Shown here: in pieces, positions 11,723 through 22,798 of the stretch | Layout: every line of letters begins with the position of its first letter | How positions within the stretch are numbered: position 1 is the first letter of the stretch | Source: Ditylenchus dipsaci | Lineage: Eukaryota; Nematoda; Chromadorea; Rhabditida; Anguinidae | Direction: 5' to 3' | Assembly: GCA_004194705.1 (NCBI GenBank) | Contig: SADC01001072.1 | Location: 1 to 64,000 of the forward strand | Length of the DNA: 64,000 nt | Position numbers and translations under genes: made by a program | Notes under the pieces: model-generated | The model's database searches: none | What the model was told of the DNA's origin: nothing | Seen by the model: the letters and a program-made list of their open reading frames with translations, nothing else

Positions 11723-13448
11723 GGCGCTAGTTAGATCCCCCCCCCCAATCAACTTCTTTTTATAGTGTTTCCAAACACCCTATATCGACCTAAAATGGCC
11801 TCAGGAGTTCAAAAAAGGCATTATTTTTAAATTCTGGTAAAAAAATCGTATTTTGGGACCACCCAAAATTACCCATTTTTGAAGGGATTTAGGTCTGTAT
11901 TTGGGTGGAAATGGACCAAAAAAGGGGCCAATTTTGAACTTCCCCCCGAAATGGACCAAAAGGGCCAATTTTGAAAGAAAGGAAGATGTTGAATATAGTT
12001 TTGAATACTGGGGCCTACCGCATAAATAAACTCTGCTATGGATGTGTACAGTAGAACCTCGTTATAAGATACACCCATATAAGATACACCTCGTTATAAG
12101 ATACACCTGGGTCCGGTCCCAAGTAAATAACTCCCGTCAAATTACCCCCTATATAAGATACACCTCGTTATAAGATACAGCTGGGGTCGGTCCCTGGGTG
12201 TATCTTATAACGAGGTTCGACTGTATACATGCTTTTACATGGTAAAACAGGTAAATCCAGAGTCACTTTCATGAGATTTGCGTCTAAGGTATGTGGGTGT
12301 GCGCAACCCGACCGCAAGCAACCAAGCCCCGAAGGGAGCGCAGAGGGCTTTTAAAATTAGAGATGCGCGCACTCACTTACCTTAAGCTAAGTCCCCAATG
12401 AGTGAGCGATTTTTTTTACTTGTTTAGGCGGTTCTTCTTTTCTGCTGGTACCATTTTGTAGCTGAGATTCAGGGCTAAAAAATAAAAATTTTTCCAGCCG
12501 CATATCGCTGAAAAAGTCTTGATAAAAATGCGTTTATTTGCACTTTACATCGCACTCTACATCTCCCTAAATGAGTGCGATGTAGAGTGCAAATAAACGC
12601 ATTTTTATCAAAAAATTTTCAGCGATATGTGGCTGAAATTTTTTTATTGCGTATCCCTGCATCTCAGCTACAAAATGGGACCAACAGAAAAAAGTTCGAC
12701 CGAGAAAAAAATTTACAGCCGTTTTTTTGGAATATACATCGCACTCTACATCGCACTCTACATTGCACTCATTGGGGACGCGCCTTTAGACGCAAATCTC
12801 TCCAAAGTGACTCTGGATTAAAAATGCATATAGAGACTGTTTTGCCAAGTCCCATGTTGAAAAACATGGTAAAACAGGTAAAAGGTCGAAATTTTAAAAC
12901 GCTGTAAGTACTTTCCCCTCCAAATTATTCTTCTACCCTCCAAATCATTCATTTATCCCCCCAAATCGTGAAAAAACTTTTGATCATCATGTAGCCCTGA
13001 ATCTCTAGTTTCTTATAAGCTATCAACTCACCCTTATTGTGGAAAAAATTTGATAAATACCTGGTTTTATGAAGGAGGAGTTGTGTCATAAAAACGGATA
13101 TTTCTCAAAATTTTTTCAATAACAAGGAGTCAGTTGAAAGCTTATCAGAAACAAGAGATTCAGGGCTACATGATGATCAAAAGAAAAAATTTACGACATA
13201 AGAACACCGAGAAATACTAATTTTTACGATTTGGGGGGATAAATGAATGATTTGGAGGGGTAAAAGAATAATTTGGAGGGGTAAAACAATTTGAGCCATT
13301 TTAAAAAGCTCAAAATTCAATTTTTTCATTACCAGACCTTAAAAATGATGTCTTTTTTTGACTTCCTGAGGCCATTTTAGGTCGATATAGGGTGTTGGAA
13401 ACACTTTAAAAAAAAGTTGATTTGGGGGGGGTATAACCAAGTAGGGTC
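11723..13448. mobile_element. 8-bp-TSD foldback element, GGCGCTACTTG family, copy 1
   Basis: Flanked on both sides by AATCTTTT (11,715-11,722 and 13,449-13,456). The ends are GGCGCTAGTTAGAT-C-rich and the inverse G-rich-GTATAACCAAGTAGGGTC. The subterminal word AACACCCTATATCGACCTAA is repeated in inverse near 13,380. The interior has several inner inverted repeats (12.53-12.80 kb around CATCGCACTCTACATC; 12.91-13.28 kb around a GATTTGGGGGGATAAATGAA word) and the TA-flanked MITE at 12,049-12,223. Confidence 0.8.
12049..12223. mobile_element. TA-flanked CAGT-ended MITE
   Basis: CAGTAGAACCTCGTTATAAG at the left and the inverse TTATAACGAGGTTCGACTG at the right, flanked by TA on each side. Internal ATAAGATACACC words are repeated. 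This is the design of non-autonomous Tc1/mariner-pogo elements. It lies inside the 11,723-13,448 element and is therefore younger. Confidence 0.8.
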
Positions 13449-13627
13449 AATCTTTTTTATCTTAAATTTTTTTGGTTTAAAACTCGAATAATAATTGGAT
13501 TTAATCACTTTTTTTCTTCGAAAGCAGTCAAGATCTTTTTGTAGTCGACTATCATTTTTTCAAAAATTTTCGTTTACACTCTCCTTTTGTGTGATTTATC
13601 ATACCATTTTAGATATTAAAGTTGCGC

Positions 13628-16600
13628 ATGAGAAGTATTTTGTTAAAAAATTCCTCATCTTTCACTGCTAGACGTCTGCTTAAGCCTTTGACTTTCTTTA
13701 AAATGACTGAGAATAATTACATTCTGGGTTGAAACAAGTCAAACGAACTACAGTGGGTATAATTGGTATTTAACTAAACTTTGAACGCATTTCATGTATT
13801 AAAAAGAAAATTGTTTTAGTTATTGGGATGAAATATTGAAAGGGTCTACCGTGGACTCTAACTCTCATTTTATGTGCAAAAGGCTTCACAATTTAGGAGT
13901 CAATGTTAAAAAAGTTGGTCATGATGTGTGCATCACTGCAAATTTTCCGTTTTTATAGATTTCTGTAGTGAGTGATGACATCGAAGACATTGCAAAAGAA
14001 GTAAAAGTGTTTAGCAAGAGCTACGACTGGGTCTTCACAACTGGTGGTATTGGACCAACCCATGACGACCGCACTTTTGCTGGTTAGAAATTAGTCTATT
14101 ATTTTATGAGCTTTAGGTAAATTCGTTAGATTTAGTCCTTTTCTGAATCGACATTTTAGTGGTCACGAAATTTTAGGATTTTAGAATTGTCGCAACTTTT
14201 TTGGCCATAGCCACGCGTTCTGAATTGTTACCCGTCAATACAGAAATTTTCGCCTAATCATTGAACTTCTGTTCGGATTTTTCAACTTGATTTCTAACAA
14301 AACAAGGCCTAGAAATTAATTTTAGGTGTGGTTTTGTTCAAAACCAACTTGTAAAATCCGTACAAAAGTTCAATGATTAGGAATTTTTTGAATTGGCGGG
14401 AGAGAACCGTTGTCGGAGACGGCAATAACACTTTAAAGGGATACCAGCGCGTTACAGTAGCAATCTCGAATTCGCGAAAAGATGGGACCAGTTAGAGATG
14501 GCAAATGGCCAATTTCGGGACGGGACAAAATTTACTATAAAAATTTCGGGACGAGACGACGGGACGAGACAAGGTCAAAAAAATTTTCGAAACGGGGTTC
14601 GGGACGGAAAAATTGTCAAATTTGCGTCGGGAGGGATTGGACGTCCCGTCCCGGATTTCTAGCTTAAATTTTCTAGCGGGACGGCACAAAAATGAATATT
14701 TTTCGGGACGGGACGTCGGGAGGGGACAGACTGGAATTTTTTTCCGGGACGGGATATATGCTAAAAAACCTTCGGGACGGGATTTCCGTCCCGTTCCGAG
14801 GACATCTCTAGGATCAGTTATATTCAAACGAAAAATTTTACTTTTTAAATACAGATATGCCATTTTATATAAAAAGTAGGCTCAGAATTTCACCCTGAAC
14901 CATTCTCAACCATCTTAAACAACCCTAAACCATCCCAAACTGCTCCAGACCAGTATCTAAATACCCTAAATCAGTGCTTAGGTTGGTTTAAGATGGTTGA
15001 GAATGGTTCAGGGTGAAATTCTGAGCGATTCAGGCGATCGGACTGGAATTCTGATCCGCCTAATCGAATTTTTGCAAAAAGTTTACTCCCCCTTTAGTAA
15101 ACCCCCGAAAAACCAACTTTCAGGCTTCTGGCCACTCTGGGGTGGGATTTTGAGCGAACCAAGTCATTTTTGACTATAAAATTCGGATTCCCGCAAAATT
15201 TACTGCAGTATCTCACTGAAAATTCAAATTTGACGGGGAAAAATAATTTGACGGGGTAAATCAGTAATTTGACGGGTGAAATTAGTTACAGCCTTAAACA
15301 TTTTTAGTTATTAAGCTTTTTTATTACTCATTGCTCATAGCAAAATGACGGAATCGTATTTCAAAAAAATTCTCGTTTAAACATAACTGGCCCGCCCTTT
15401 ACGAATTTGAAGTTTCCATTGTAACACGTTGTATGCCCCTTTAAATAGCGAATTTCGAGATTCAATTGCCAATTAATTTTTCTTGCCGACAATATTTTTC
15501 GGCTTATAATGTAAAAACACGATTTTTCTTGATTCTGCTGTGAAGCAAAAAACGAGAAGCTCCTGCTGTGGTTTGTATCCAAAGCCAGTTTGTGAAGCCA
15601 TTTGATTGGGCTAAGCCCAAACCAGAAAGAGGATCAAGCAAAAATTGTGCTTTTTACACTATATACGAAAATGTATTGCTGGCTAAAAATCGATAGGCAA
15701 AACCCTGAACTTTAAAAATAGCTATCGAAAAGTTCTAAATTTTCAAGGGCTAAAATTTTTAACACAACTTATATTAAAACACTAAATTTTACAAACAAAA
15801 ATCGGCGCTAGTAGCGAATATCCAATAACCGCCGCCACCAACACCCCCCCCCCCCCTAAAAAACCTGATCTTATAACTATCCTTTTAAGCAACAAGTTTA
15901 GGCTCAGAAGTAGGCCAACGTACGAAAGTTGTGACTAATGAATAGTTCACGCACTTTTTCTGGGGTCTGGGAAATGTATTTGAGTAGTCTTTACTTAAGT
16001 TTTAGAAGGCATAGTTTTTAGGGGGGGGGGGTTGTTTGCGAAGGTTCTGTTTTAACCGTTACTAGGGTCAAAAGTTGTTTTACATTGCCTCTAGTCCTAA
16101 AAAAGAAGGAAAACAACCTTCTTGTCTCTCACGAATTTAGGCTTACCGAATTTAGGCTGTTTGAAAAAGTTTATAGCATTTAATAGTGTCTGGATTCGGT
16201 GGTCACGACAAAGCTAACCAGAAAAAAACAAGGTGGTATGCGAAGTCGAGCCTTGGCCTCAGCATGTACCATCATATGTATCCATTTTTAAATTTATTTT
16301 TCTTAGGTCTGTCAAAAGCATTTGATGATGAGTTAGAAGAAAATGCAGAGTTGCGCTCTTTTGTTCAAGTTTTCCTCCGTAAAACAAAGCTGAAAATGTG
16401 GATGAAGCTGTGGAAAAGTTTTGTAAAGTACAACTGTTTTTTTTCTATTCAAATTCTTCTCTTACTGTGGCTTTGCAGATACCCAAGAGTGTGAAACTGA
16501 TCTGGGGCAAAACCCTGCCAGACCAAGACAGCTATGAAGGCATCAGTTTCCCGTCTTTCCAACTCCACAATGTCATTTCTTTCCCAGGAGTTCCACGATT

Positions 16601-19600
16601 CTGCGAGCTGTCATTTAAGCAAATTGAGGTTTTATTTATTAAAAATTTGTTTAAGGTTATGTGACATAGGAAATTTTCAGACCTCTCTGTTTCCAACACC
16701 TGATCCATTCTTTTCAAAAGTCCTTTTCCTGAAAAGGAATGAGATCCACCTGCAGAATCAACTTACTCAAATAGCTGAGATGCATTCGGACAAAGAAGTG
16801 GTAATTAATACAGCCAATTTCCTGCCTGAAGCAGTATTTATTATAAACTTTAGTCAATTGGTTCTTATCCAGTTAGTTCAGTTTAGATTAATAAATATAA
16901 TTGAAAATTTTACTGTTTTAGGTTATGGGAAATAGGTTGGTGATAATGTTGTAAAGTCAACTATCAAAAATACGGCCATAGGCGCACCCAGGGGGGGGTG
17001 GGGGTGGGGGGGGGGGTGGCTAGCTGGGCTATAGCCCCCCCCCTTTGCAGGATACTTTTTAGCCTTTTTTCGTTTTTTTTCAGCCTTATTTTGATTTTTT
17101 GGCCAGTTTAGCACCCCCCCCTCCCAAATTTGGCTTTGTGTTTTTGGCCTTGGCTTTCCCAAAGACTGGTCCCCAGGGACATACCTGCACGCTCAAAAAA
17201 ATCCGCGCCGGGCGCCTGGAGCGCGGATCTGACGCGTGTGCAGGTATTCCCAGGGATATCCCCGTTTATAGAGGGTTGACTGCAGCGAAATTTATCAATA
17301 GAGCACCCTCTTATTTTATGCCCAAAAAACTAATATTGCGATGACAAATTACTTTTTAACTTGGCTTCCCGAGATAGACTAACCGTGAATAATAAATTTC
17401 GACCCTACTTGGATATACCCCGCCCTCAAATAAACTTTTTTAAAAAAGTGTGTCTAAACACCCTATATCGACCTAAAATGGCCTCAGAAGTTCGAAAAAG
17501 ACATTTATTTTTAAGTTCTGGTCAATAAAAATCGAGTTTTGGACACTTTTAAATTTTTACTTTTTACCTGTTTTATCATGTTTTGGTCACTGGAGCTGGG
17601 CAAAAATAGTCTCTAAATGCATTTTTGTTCAAGAGTCTTGCTCGGAATTATGTCTAAGGTAAGTGAGTGCGCGCATCTCTAACCACCAAGCCCCCTGCGC
17701 CCCTTCGGGGGCGCAAGGGGCTTGGTTGCTTGGGGTTGAGATGCGCACACTTACAAACCTTAGACAAATCACTCGAAAGCGACTCTGGACGCATAAAAAA
17801 AACATGCATACAGAGTTTATTTATGCGATAGGCCCCAGTCAACAAAACTATGTTCAACATTTCCTTTTTGTTTAAAATTGGTCCCGTTTTTAGTCCATTT
17901 CCACTCTAATACGGCCCTAAATCCCTTCAAAAATGGTCAAAATGGTACTTTAGGTGATCCCAAAACTCAGTTTTTTATTGACCAGAACTCAAAAAATGCC
18001 TTTTTTGAATCCCTGAGGCCATTTTAGGTCGATATAGGGTGTTTGGAAACACTTTGAAAAAATTTGATTTGGGGGGTGGGTATATCCAAGTAGCGCCAAA
18101 TTTCAATAAAAAACGAACAAAAAACATGAGCCCACTGAAACTCGCTGCTTTTTTTGGCGATCATCGAGGTCGCGTGTGCTTTCATAAATAAAGTGAAAGT
18201 CAAAAAATCGACTACACAAAATTTAAAAAATATTTTAGCTATTTTAAAACAAAGCTGATTACGGAGTGTTCATCACATGAAAGTGGAGCAAAAGCATATG
18301 AAGACCTACTATTTGCCTTTCAAGGTTTATCCAATGTGATAAAACGTGACTTTGACCTCTATTTGTAGAACATGTCATAAATTACGATGAGACTCCATGG
18401 GAGAACACCATGGCCAAACTGAATGCATTTCGGGATTCTCAACCTCAAGTGTTCAAAGACAAAATAGATGGAGCCATTCAGACCATTGACTCTATTCTGG
18501 ACGAATATGGGCATGTTGTTGTTGAGCTCACTGTTTCACTTTGATGACCCTTTTTATAGATTGGAAAACACATCTCTGTCTTTCAACGGTGGCAAAGACT
18601 GCACAGTAATGTTATTTTACTAGGTTGTTTCGAAACTTCCTGAAAATCAAAGATTCACAAAAATCAAACCACTTGAAGTTAGGGAATATTGCATGCTTCT
18701 AATAGCCGCTACGAGCGCAAGTTAGAGAAAATACGGTAATTTAGGGCTATGGGCGTTTAGAGGGTTTAGGACACGCGCCTAATTTGGCGTCTTGCTTTTT
18801 TTAGCAATTTTTTCTGTGTAAAAAAATTTTAAAATGCGCGAATTTAAAAGTGTTGTTAAAACAGGGTTTTTTAAAAATATTTTGCTCGACCTTTTGGAAA
18901 AACGCACCTTTTAAGACATTGAAAATTTTGCTCATATTTTGCTTGAGAAATTTCTCAAAATGATTCTGCTAGCTTAATCGTCCATCCTTACTTGAGACCG
19001 CTGTCGCGAGCGGCCACGGCCAACAGTTCGTGAATTGGAAAAAAGGGGAAATGGAGGGGATATTTGATCCCACTCCCTCTGGATCCGCAGGGAAATGCCT
19101 AACAATAGGCCACCAAACCCAGACTGGGAAAGTGAAGAAATTTGTAGACATCACTTGCGTCGAAGACGCAACACCGCCAAACCTCAACGCACCGTTAATT
19201 CCGGGCAACCAAACTGATTTTATCATTCTATTTTGATACAACTTATAATTCGCCAGAGTAAATTATTCAGCTGTAATTTTTATTTAGGTTCTTCTTCACT
19301 TACTTCGCTGCCGTGTTGATCAGTAAATTATGACTGTTAAAAATAAGTAATCTGATTTTTTTTTTCTCAATTATTTTAGTCGATATGGTTGTGACACAGT
19401 CATCAAAGGCTTTCACATTTTGCACGAAGATGAGTTTCCTGAACTGACTGAATTCGTGCGCGATATATCTTCCAAGTATAATATTTTAGTAAATATTTTG
19501 TTGAAAGCATTATTTGAGGTACAAGCTAGAGGTCAGACAAATATCTGGCGCTCTCAAAGGTGGACTGGCTCAATTGAAGGTGGACCAGCCAAATATTGTG

Positions 19601-21433
19601 GCTGTTCTCATGGTTTGTTCCCCATCCTAACTGACTCATTACACTTTTTGTCAATGCAGGGCAGTAGATCCACCGACCCCAAAGGCAAATACATGAAGTC
19701 AAATGCCAGTGGACTGACTCGGACTGGCCACATCTCTTGAGGGTAATATTATTATTTGAGAACAACCCTGTGTAAAAGTGTTTGTGAACAGGTATGTCCG
19801 TGCTCGACTGGACCTATTCCGATGTTTGGAAAAACCATTAGAGGTTTTTCTTATTTTTTATATACAAACGACAAAAGTATAATATAATTGATTTTTAAAT
19901 CTGTGTGTGCCTTACTGTTCCCTATATGATCAAGGCTATACTTCGCTAGGAGAGCGGTCAAAAACCCTGCCAATCCAGCACTAAAAATGCAAGGAGTGGA
20001 GAACAAGTAAGGCAAGTCTTTGAGCTGTTCTTTTTTCAAGTACAATATGTACTAAGAATTTGAGGCCGGAGTGCCCTATAATACGATTGTCCAAGAAGTG
20101 ATTTAACCCTAGGATGACCACGCTGACCGTCATGTCATATTTTTGTAAACCTTTTTTTGACTCTCATAAAGCACGTTTAGAAAAAAAACATAAAAAATCT
20201 AGGTAGATTTTAATCTCAGCTACAAAATAAGATATTTAGCGGGCTGAAGAGACTCGATCCGGCAGAAATACAGCCCTATTTGCAGTGACGTAGACCACTG
20301 ACCACCACGTTGTGGTCATTATGAATGACTACAATTTTTAAATGATATAGGTTGCACAGTTGCATAGTTTTATTGATCTTCATTTTGTGTTTTAATAGAT
20401 GGGTCTCAGATTCACAATTCTGAAACCAAACCCAACAGTGTGTGTCTAACTGCTTTTCTAATATGACCACAATGTGGTCAACGTGGTCAGGACTGAAATT
20501 TTAACGTGGTCGTCCAAGGGTTAACCACTTTTTTGTGTGTTTTAGCCGCTGAAACGTGTAGAGAGAGAAAACATGTTTTTAAAGGACCATGGTTATTGCG
20601 CGCAGGGACATGTGCAAAATTTGAATTGCCGGGGGACACTTCTCTTTCGTCTCGCACTGTACTCTTTGCAGTCATTTCAAACGACTCCAAAAAGTACAGG
20701 GAGAGACGAAAGAGAAGTGTCCCCCGCCAATTCAAATTTTGCACATGTCGCTGCGCGCAATAACCATGGTCCTTAAAGGCGTGGCCAACTGTAATTTGAA
20801 ATAATTTTTTTACTAAAATTGACTTTTTGCCTTGGGGGACCGAGGTAAAGGGTACTGGAGGGTAGCTGGATACCCTACTTTTATTTACACAATGGTATTC
20901 TACCCTGTTTCGGTCACTGGAACGAGGCAAAAAGAGTCTCTATATGAATTTTATGATCAAGAGTACTTCTTGAAATCATGGTCTAAGGTAAATGAGTGCG
21001 CGCATTTTTGGTCAAAAATGTTTTATTTCAAAAATGGTCGTTCGCTCTATGAAAACATGATTTGTACACATTTCAGCAGCTAAAAACACACAAAAACTTT
21101 TCGGCAACCCTGAGGCGCTTTAGCCCAATTTGATACACTTCGAAGAGGCATAACTTATTTTGTAGTCAAAATTCCTAAATTCTGTAAACGCAGATAGACT
21201 CAGAATCGCTTGAGAATTTTTTTTTTTATTTTTTTTAATCAAAAACACAATTTTTGCTTGCCCAAACACCACCCTACGAAATTTCGATTGCAATATAATT
21301 TATGGCTCTTCAAAGTGTATCGAATTTCCTGGGATACCCTATATTGTTCAGATACTTTCCTGCATACCGACTGGAAGATGAACATTTGGAGAGATGCTCC
21401 AGAGACCAAGCAACAATTGGGGTCCAACAGTAG
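13628..21433 (+). CDS. FLAD1: FAD synthase (FLAD1-type), with mitochondrial presequence
   Basis: Makes FAD from FMN and ATP. The order is MoaB/CinA-like domain, then PAPS-reductase-like FAD synthase domain, as in animal FLAD1. Exon 1 (13,628) encodes [20 protein letters not shown], an Arg/Ser-rich import signal; a second Met (MTENN) could start a cytosolic form. Exon 2 (13,820) gives VIGDEILKG and, after an intron, [13 protein letters not shown]. Later exons are at about 16.3-16.8 kb ([17 protein letters not shown]), 18.24-18.6 kb (SFNGGKDCT, the nucleotide-binding loop), 19.38-19.85 kb ([41 protein letters not shown]), 19.92 kb ([15 protein letters not shown]) and 21.3 kb ([19 protein letters not shown], stop at 21,431). 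Single-base slips occur near 13,829, 16,394, 19,700, 19,795 and 19,835. The intron at 18,511-18,559 has a GC donor. Poly(A) signal at 21,550. Confidence 0.88.
14480..14815. repeat. Foldback of GGGACGGGAC words
   Basis: Left half carries repeated CGGGACGGGACAAAATTT-like words and the right half the inverse (CCCGTCCCG), a semi-palindrome in a FLAD1 intron. It gives long spurious frames on both strands. The same 'one word repeated in both orientations' design recurs at 21.6, 22.25, 25.3, 48.6 and 60.6 kb. Confidence 0.6.
14890..15290. mobile_element. Foldback element, copy 2 of the 'fraction-word' family
   Basis: A central hairpin at 14,895-15,025 has arms such as ACCATTCTCAACCATCTTAA against its inverse. 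It is followed by TTTACTCCCCCTTTAGTAAA, a GGCCACTCTGGGGTGGGATT word and a CCCGCAAAATTTACTGCAG end. Nearly the same text is at 41,030-41,780, and a broken copy is at 2,985-3,500. It lies in a FLAD1 intron. Confidence 0.65.
17402..18097. mobile_element. 8-bp-TSD foldback element, GGCGCTACTTG family, copy 2
   Basis: Flanks AAATTTCG (17,394-17,401) and AAATTTCA (18,098-18,105) are a 7/8 target duplication. Ends ACCCTACTTGGATAT and ATATCCAAGTAGCGCC. The centre is a strong hairpin around CGCCCCTTCGGGGGCG (about 17,698-17,716) set in arms GTAAGTGAGTGCGCGCATCT / AGATGCGCACACTTAC. In a FLAD1 intron. Confidence 0.8.
18700..19107. other. Intron DNA with a possible SINE-like stretch
   Basis: In the last-half introns of FLAD1. 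At 18,725 there is TTAGAGAAAATACGG, the terminal word of the ACCGTATTT foldback family. Read on the minus strand, 18,990-19,120 has GTGGCCTATTGTTAGGC then GGGATCAAATATCCC, loosely resembling A- and B-box spacing. No coding exon is seen. Confidence 0.3.
20583..20772. mobile_element. TTAA-flanked foldback MITE
   Basis: TTAA at 20,579-20,582 and 20,773-20,776 flank AGGACCATGGTTATTGCGCG ... and its near-perfect inverse ending CCATGGTCC. Arms are about 85 nt and the loop is short. TTAA duplication is typical of piggyBac and Kolobok elements. A second copy at 24,275-24,461 is part of the segmental repeat. Confidence 0.75.
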
Positions 21434-21549
21434 CTTAGACAGCGTCTTCAAAATTATCTATATAAATTTGTGATTTGAAAAGAAATTTTATTATATGTGC
21501 AGTGTTTCAAAAAATCTGTGATGCAAAAATATGACCATTATTGATTTAC

Positions 21550-21555
21550 AATAAA
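21550..21555 (+). terminator. Poly(A) signal of FLAD1
   Basis: AATAAA 117 nt after the FLAD1 stop (21,431-21,433), in TTTACAATAAAATGC. It is also present in the repeated copy near 25,240, with one extra A. Confidence 0.5.
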
Positions 21556-21579
21556 ATGCATAGTTATTGAAGCGTAAAC

Positions 21580-21711
21580 ACTAGAGTTGGCTCAGAATCC
21601 ATATTTGGACTGGAACCGGAACCGGAATTTTAGATTTGTGGAAACCGAACCGGAATCCAAAAAAAGACCGGAATTCCGGAAACCGTAACGGGAATTCCGG
21701 GCCAACTCTAG
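21580..21711. mobile_element. Semi-palindromic element with CTAGAGTTGGC ends
   Basis: Starts CTAGAGTTGGC and ends GCCAACTCTAG. The interior repeats GGAACCGGAA and TTCCGG words. Copy 2 is at about 25,270-25,405 inside the segmental repeat. Confidence 0.65.
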
Positions 21712-21751
21712 TAACACTTATTTTATCGCAACTCATTTCATCCATTTTCAC

Positions 21752-22005
21752 TTTAAAGGACCATGGTTCTTGAATGCCGCAGCATTTTCCGAATTTCGAA
21801 TTAACGGGGACACTTTTCGGCGGTAGCGAAAGGCCAAATTCTGGCCTTTTCGCCGCGGATAAAAGGCCAAATTTGGCCTTTTCGCCGCGGCAGAAAGGCC
21901 AATTTCGGCCTTCTCGCCGTGGTCAAAAGGCCAAAATTTGGTCTTTTATCCTGGCCTTTTATCCGCGGTGGAAAGGCCAGAATTTGTCCTTTCCGCCTAC
22001 CGCCC
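21752..22005. repeat. TTAA-ended repeat with AAAGGCC/GGCCTTT array
   Basis: Begins TTTAAAGGACCATGGTTCTTG, the same end as the 20,583 MITE. The rest is a tandem of AAAGGCCAAATTTGGCCTTTT units separated by CGCCGCGG words, itself palindromic unit by unit. The second copy (25,441-25,689) is cut by the gap. Confidence 0.6.
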
Positions 22006-22137
22006 ACTTTTCAATGTTTTGCTGAGGACTGCAACTGAAAACACGAACCACAATACTGATTTCCCCCAGTAAATACATAAACAAAAGTATTCCTCGGTCG
22101 TTTTTTAATCGTGAAATTTATTTTTTTATGGCCTGTT

Positions 22138-22350
22138 CACATACTGAGAGTGAGAGTAAGGTGCATTGTGAACACCCCCCTTACTCTCATTCTCACATTA
22201 TTGGAGGGATACAACTTACTCACAAACATTCTTAAGTAGGGTTGTCGAGCCTTCGAATTTTCGAGATTTCGGCTCGGCTCGAAGCTCGAAAAAATCAAAC
22301 TTTCGAGCCGAAAGTTTGATTTCGAGCCTTCGGCTCGACAACCCTATAGT
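22138..22350. repeat. Two small hairpins (GAGAGTAAGG; GTTGTCGAGCC)
   Basis: About 22,145-22,200 pairs TGAGAGTGAGAGTAAGG with its inverse. About 22,237-22,346 pairs GTTGTCGAGCCTTCG with CGGCTCGACAAC and is full of TTCGAGCC words. The second resembles foldbacks at 48,560-48,950 and 60,545-60,720. Confidence 0.6.
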
Positions 22351-22493
22351 TAAGCTCTCCCCACACTCCGGCGTAACACGAACCGCGTAACACAATTTGA
22401 CTAGTGTTACGCGTAACACTGTTTTTGAGTCGCGTCACACAAATGGCGTAACAGGAGTTAAAGGGGGGGGGGAAAGCCATTTAGGTTGAAAAA

Positions 22494-22793
22494 GTGGCTT
22501 CCATGGCGCAGTGCGTAAGTGCTCGCGTTTTTTGGTCAAAATGGTGTTTTTCGGTGTTGCAGGTTCAAACCCACGTAGGGGCACACTATTTTTTTGGCTT
22601 TTTTGGGCAGTTTAAAGGTAATTGGACTTTTTTGACGCCAGAATCGGGATCAGCGACCCAAATTACCTCTAAAACTGCCAAAAAAGCCAAAAAAAATAGT
22701 GTGCCCCTACGTGGGTTTGAACCTGCAACACCAAAAAACACACCATTTTGGACCAAAAACGCGAGCACTTACGCACTGCGTCATGGAAGCCAC
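22494..22793. mobile_element. 300-bp palindrome bounded by inward tRNA-like cassettes
   Basis: GTGGCTTCCATG (22,494) pairs with CATGGAAGCCAC (ending 22,793); the arms are about 130-nt and near perfect. Each arm read inward has an A-box-like TGGCGCAGTGCGTAAG, a perfect B-box form GGTTCAAACCC (22,562-22,572 plus; about 22,714-22,723 minus) and a T7 run about 20 nt later. It ends five bases before the second FLAD1 copy begins. Confidence 0.75.
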
Positions 22794-22798
22794 TTCAT

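Larger units (their letters stand above)
19108..21990. repeat. Direct duplication, copy 1 (FLAD1 3' half)
   Basis: From about 19,108 (GGCCACCAAACCCAGACTGGG) to about 21,990 (AAAGGCCAGAATTTGTCC) the sequence is repeated almost unchanged at 22,799-25,689. Differences are overwhelmingly one-base indels, many in homopolymers. The copy covers the last FLAD1 exons, the stop and poly(A) signal, the 20,583-20,772 MITE and the 21.58-22.0 kb repeats. Confidence 0.9.

Noticed and set aside
14482..14879. Frames on both strands over the GGGACGGGAC block
   Set aside because: Low-complexity word repeat read in several frames; simultaneous openness on both strands is a repeat effect.
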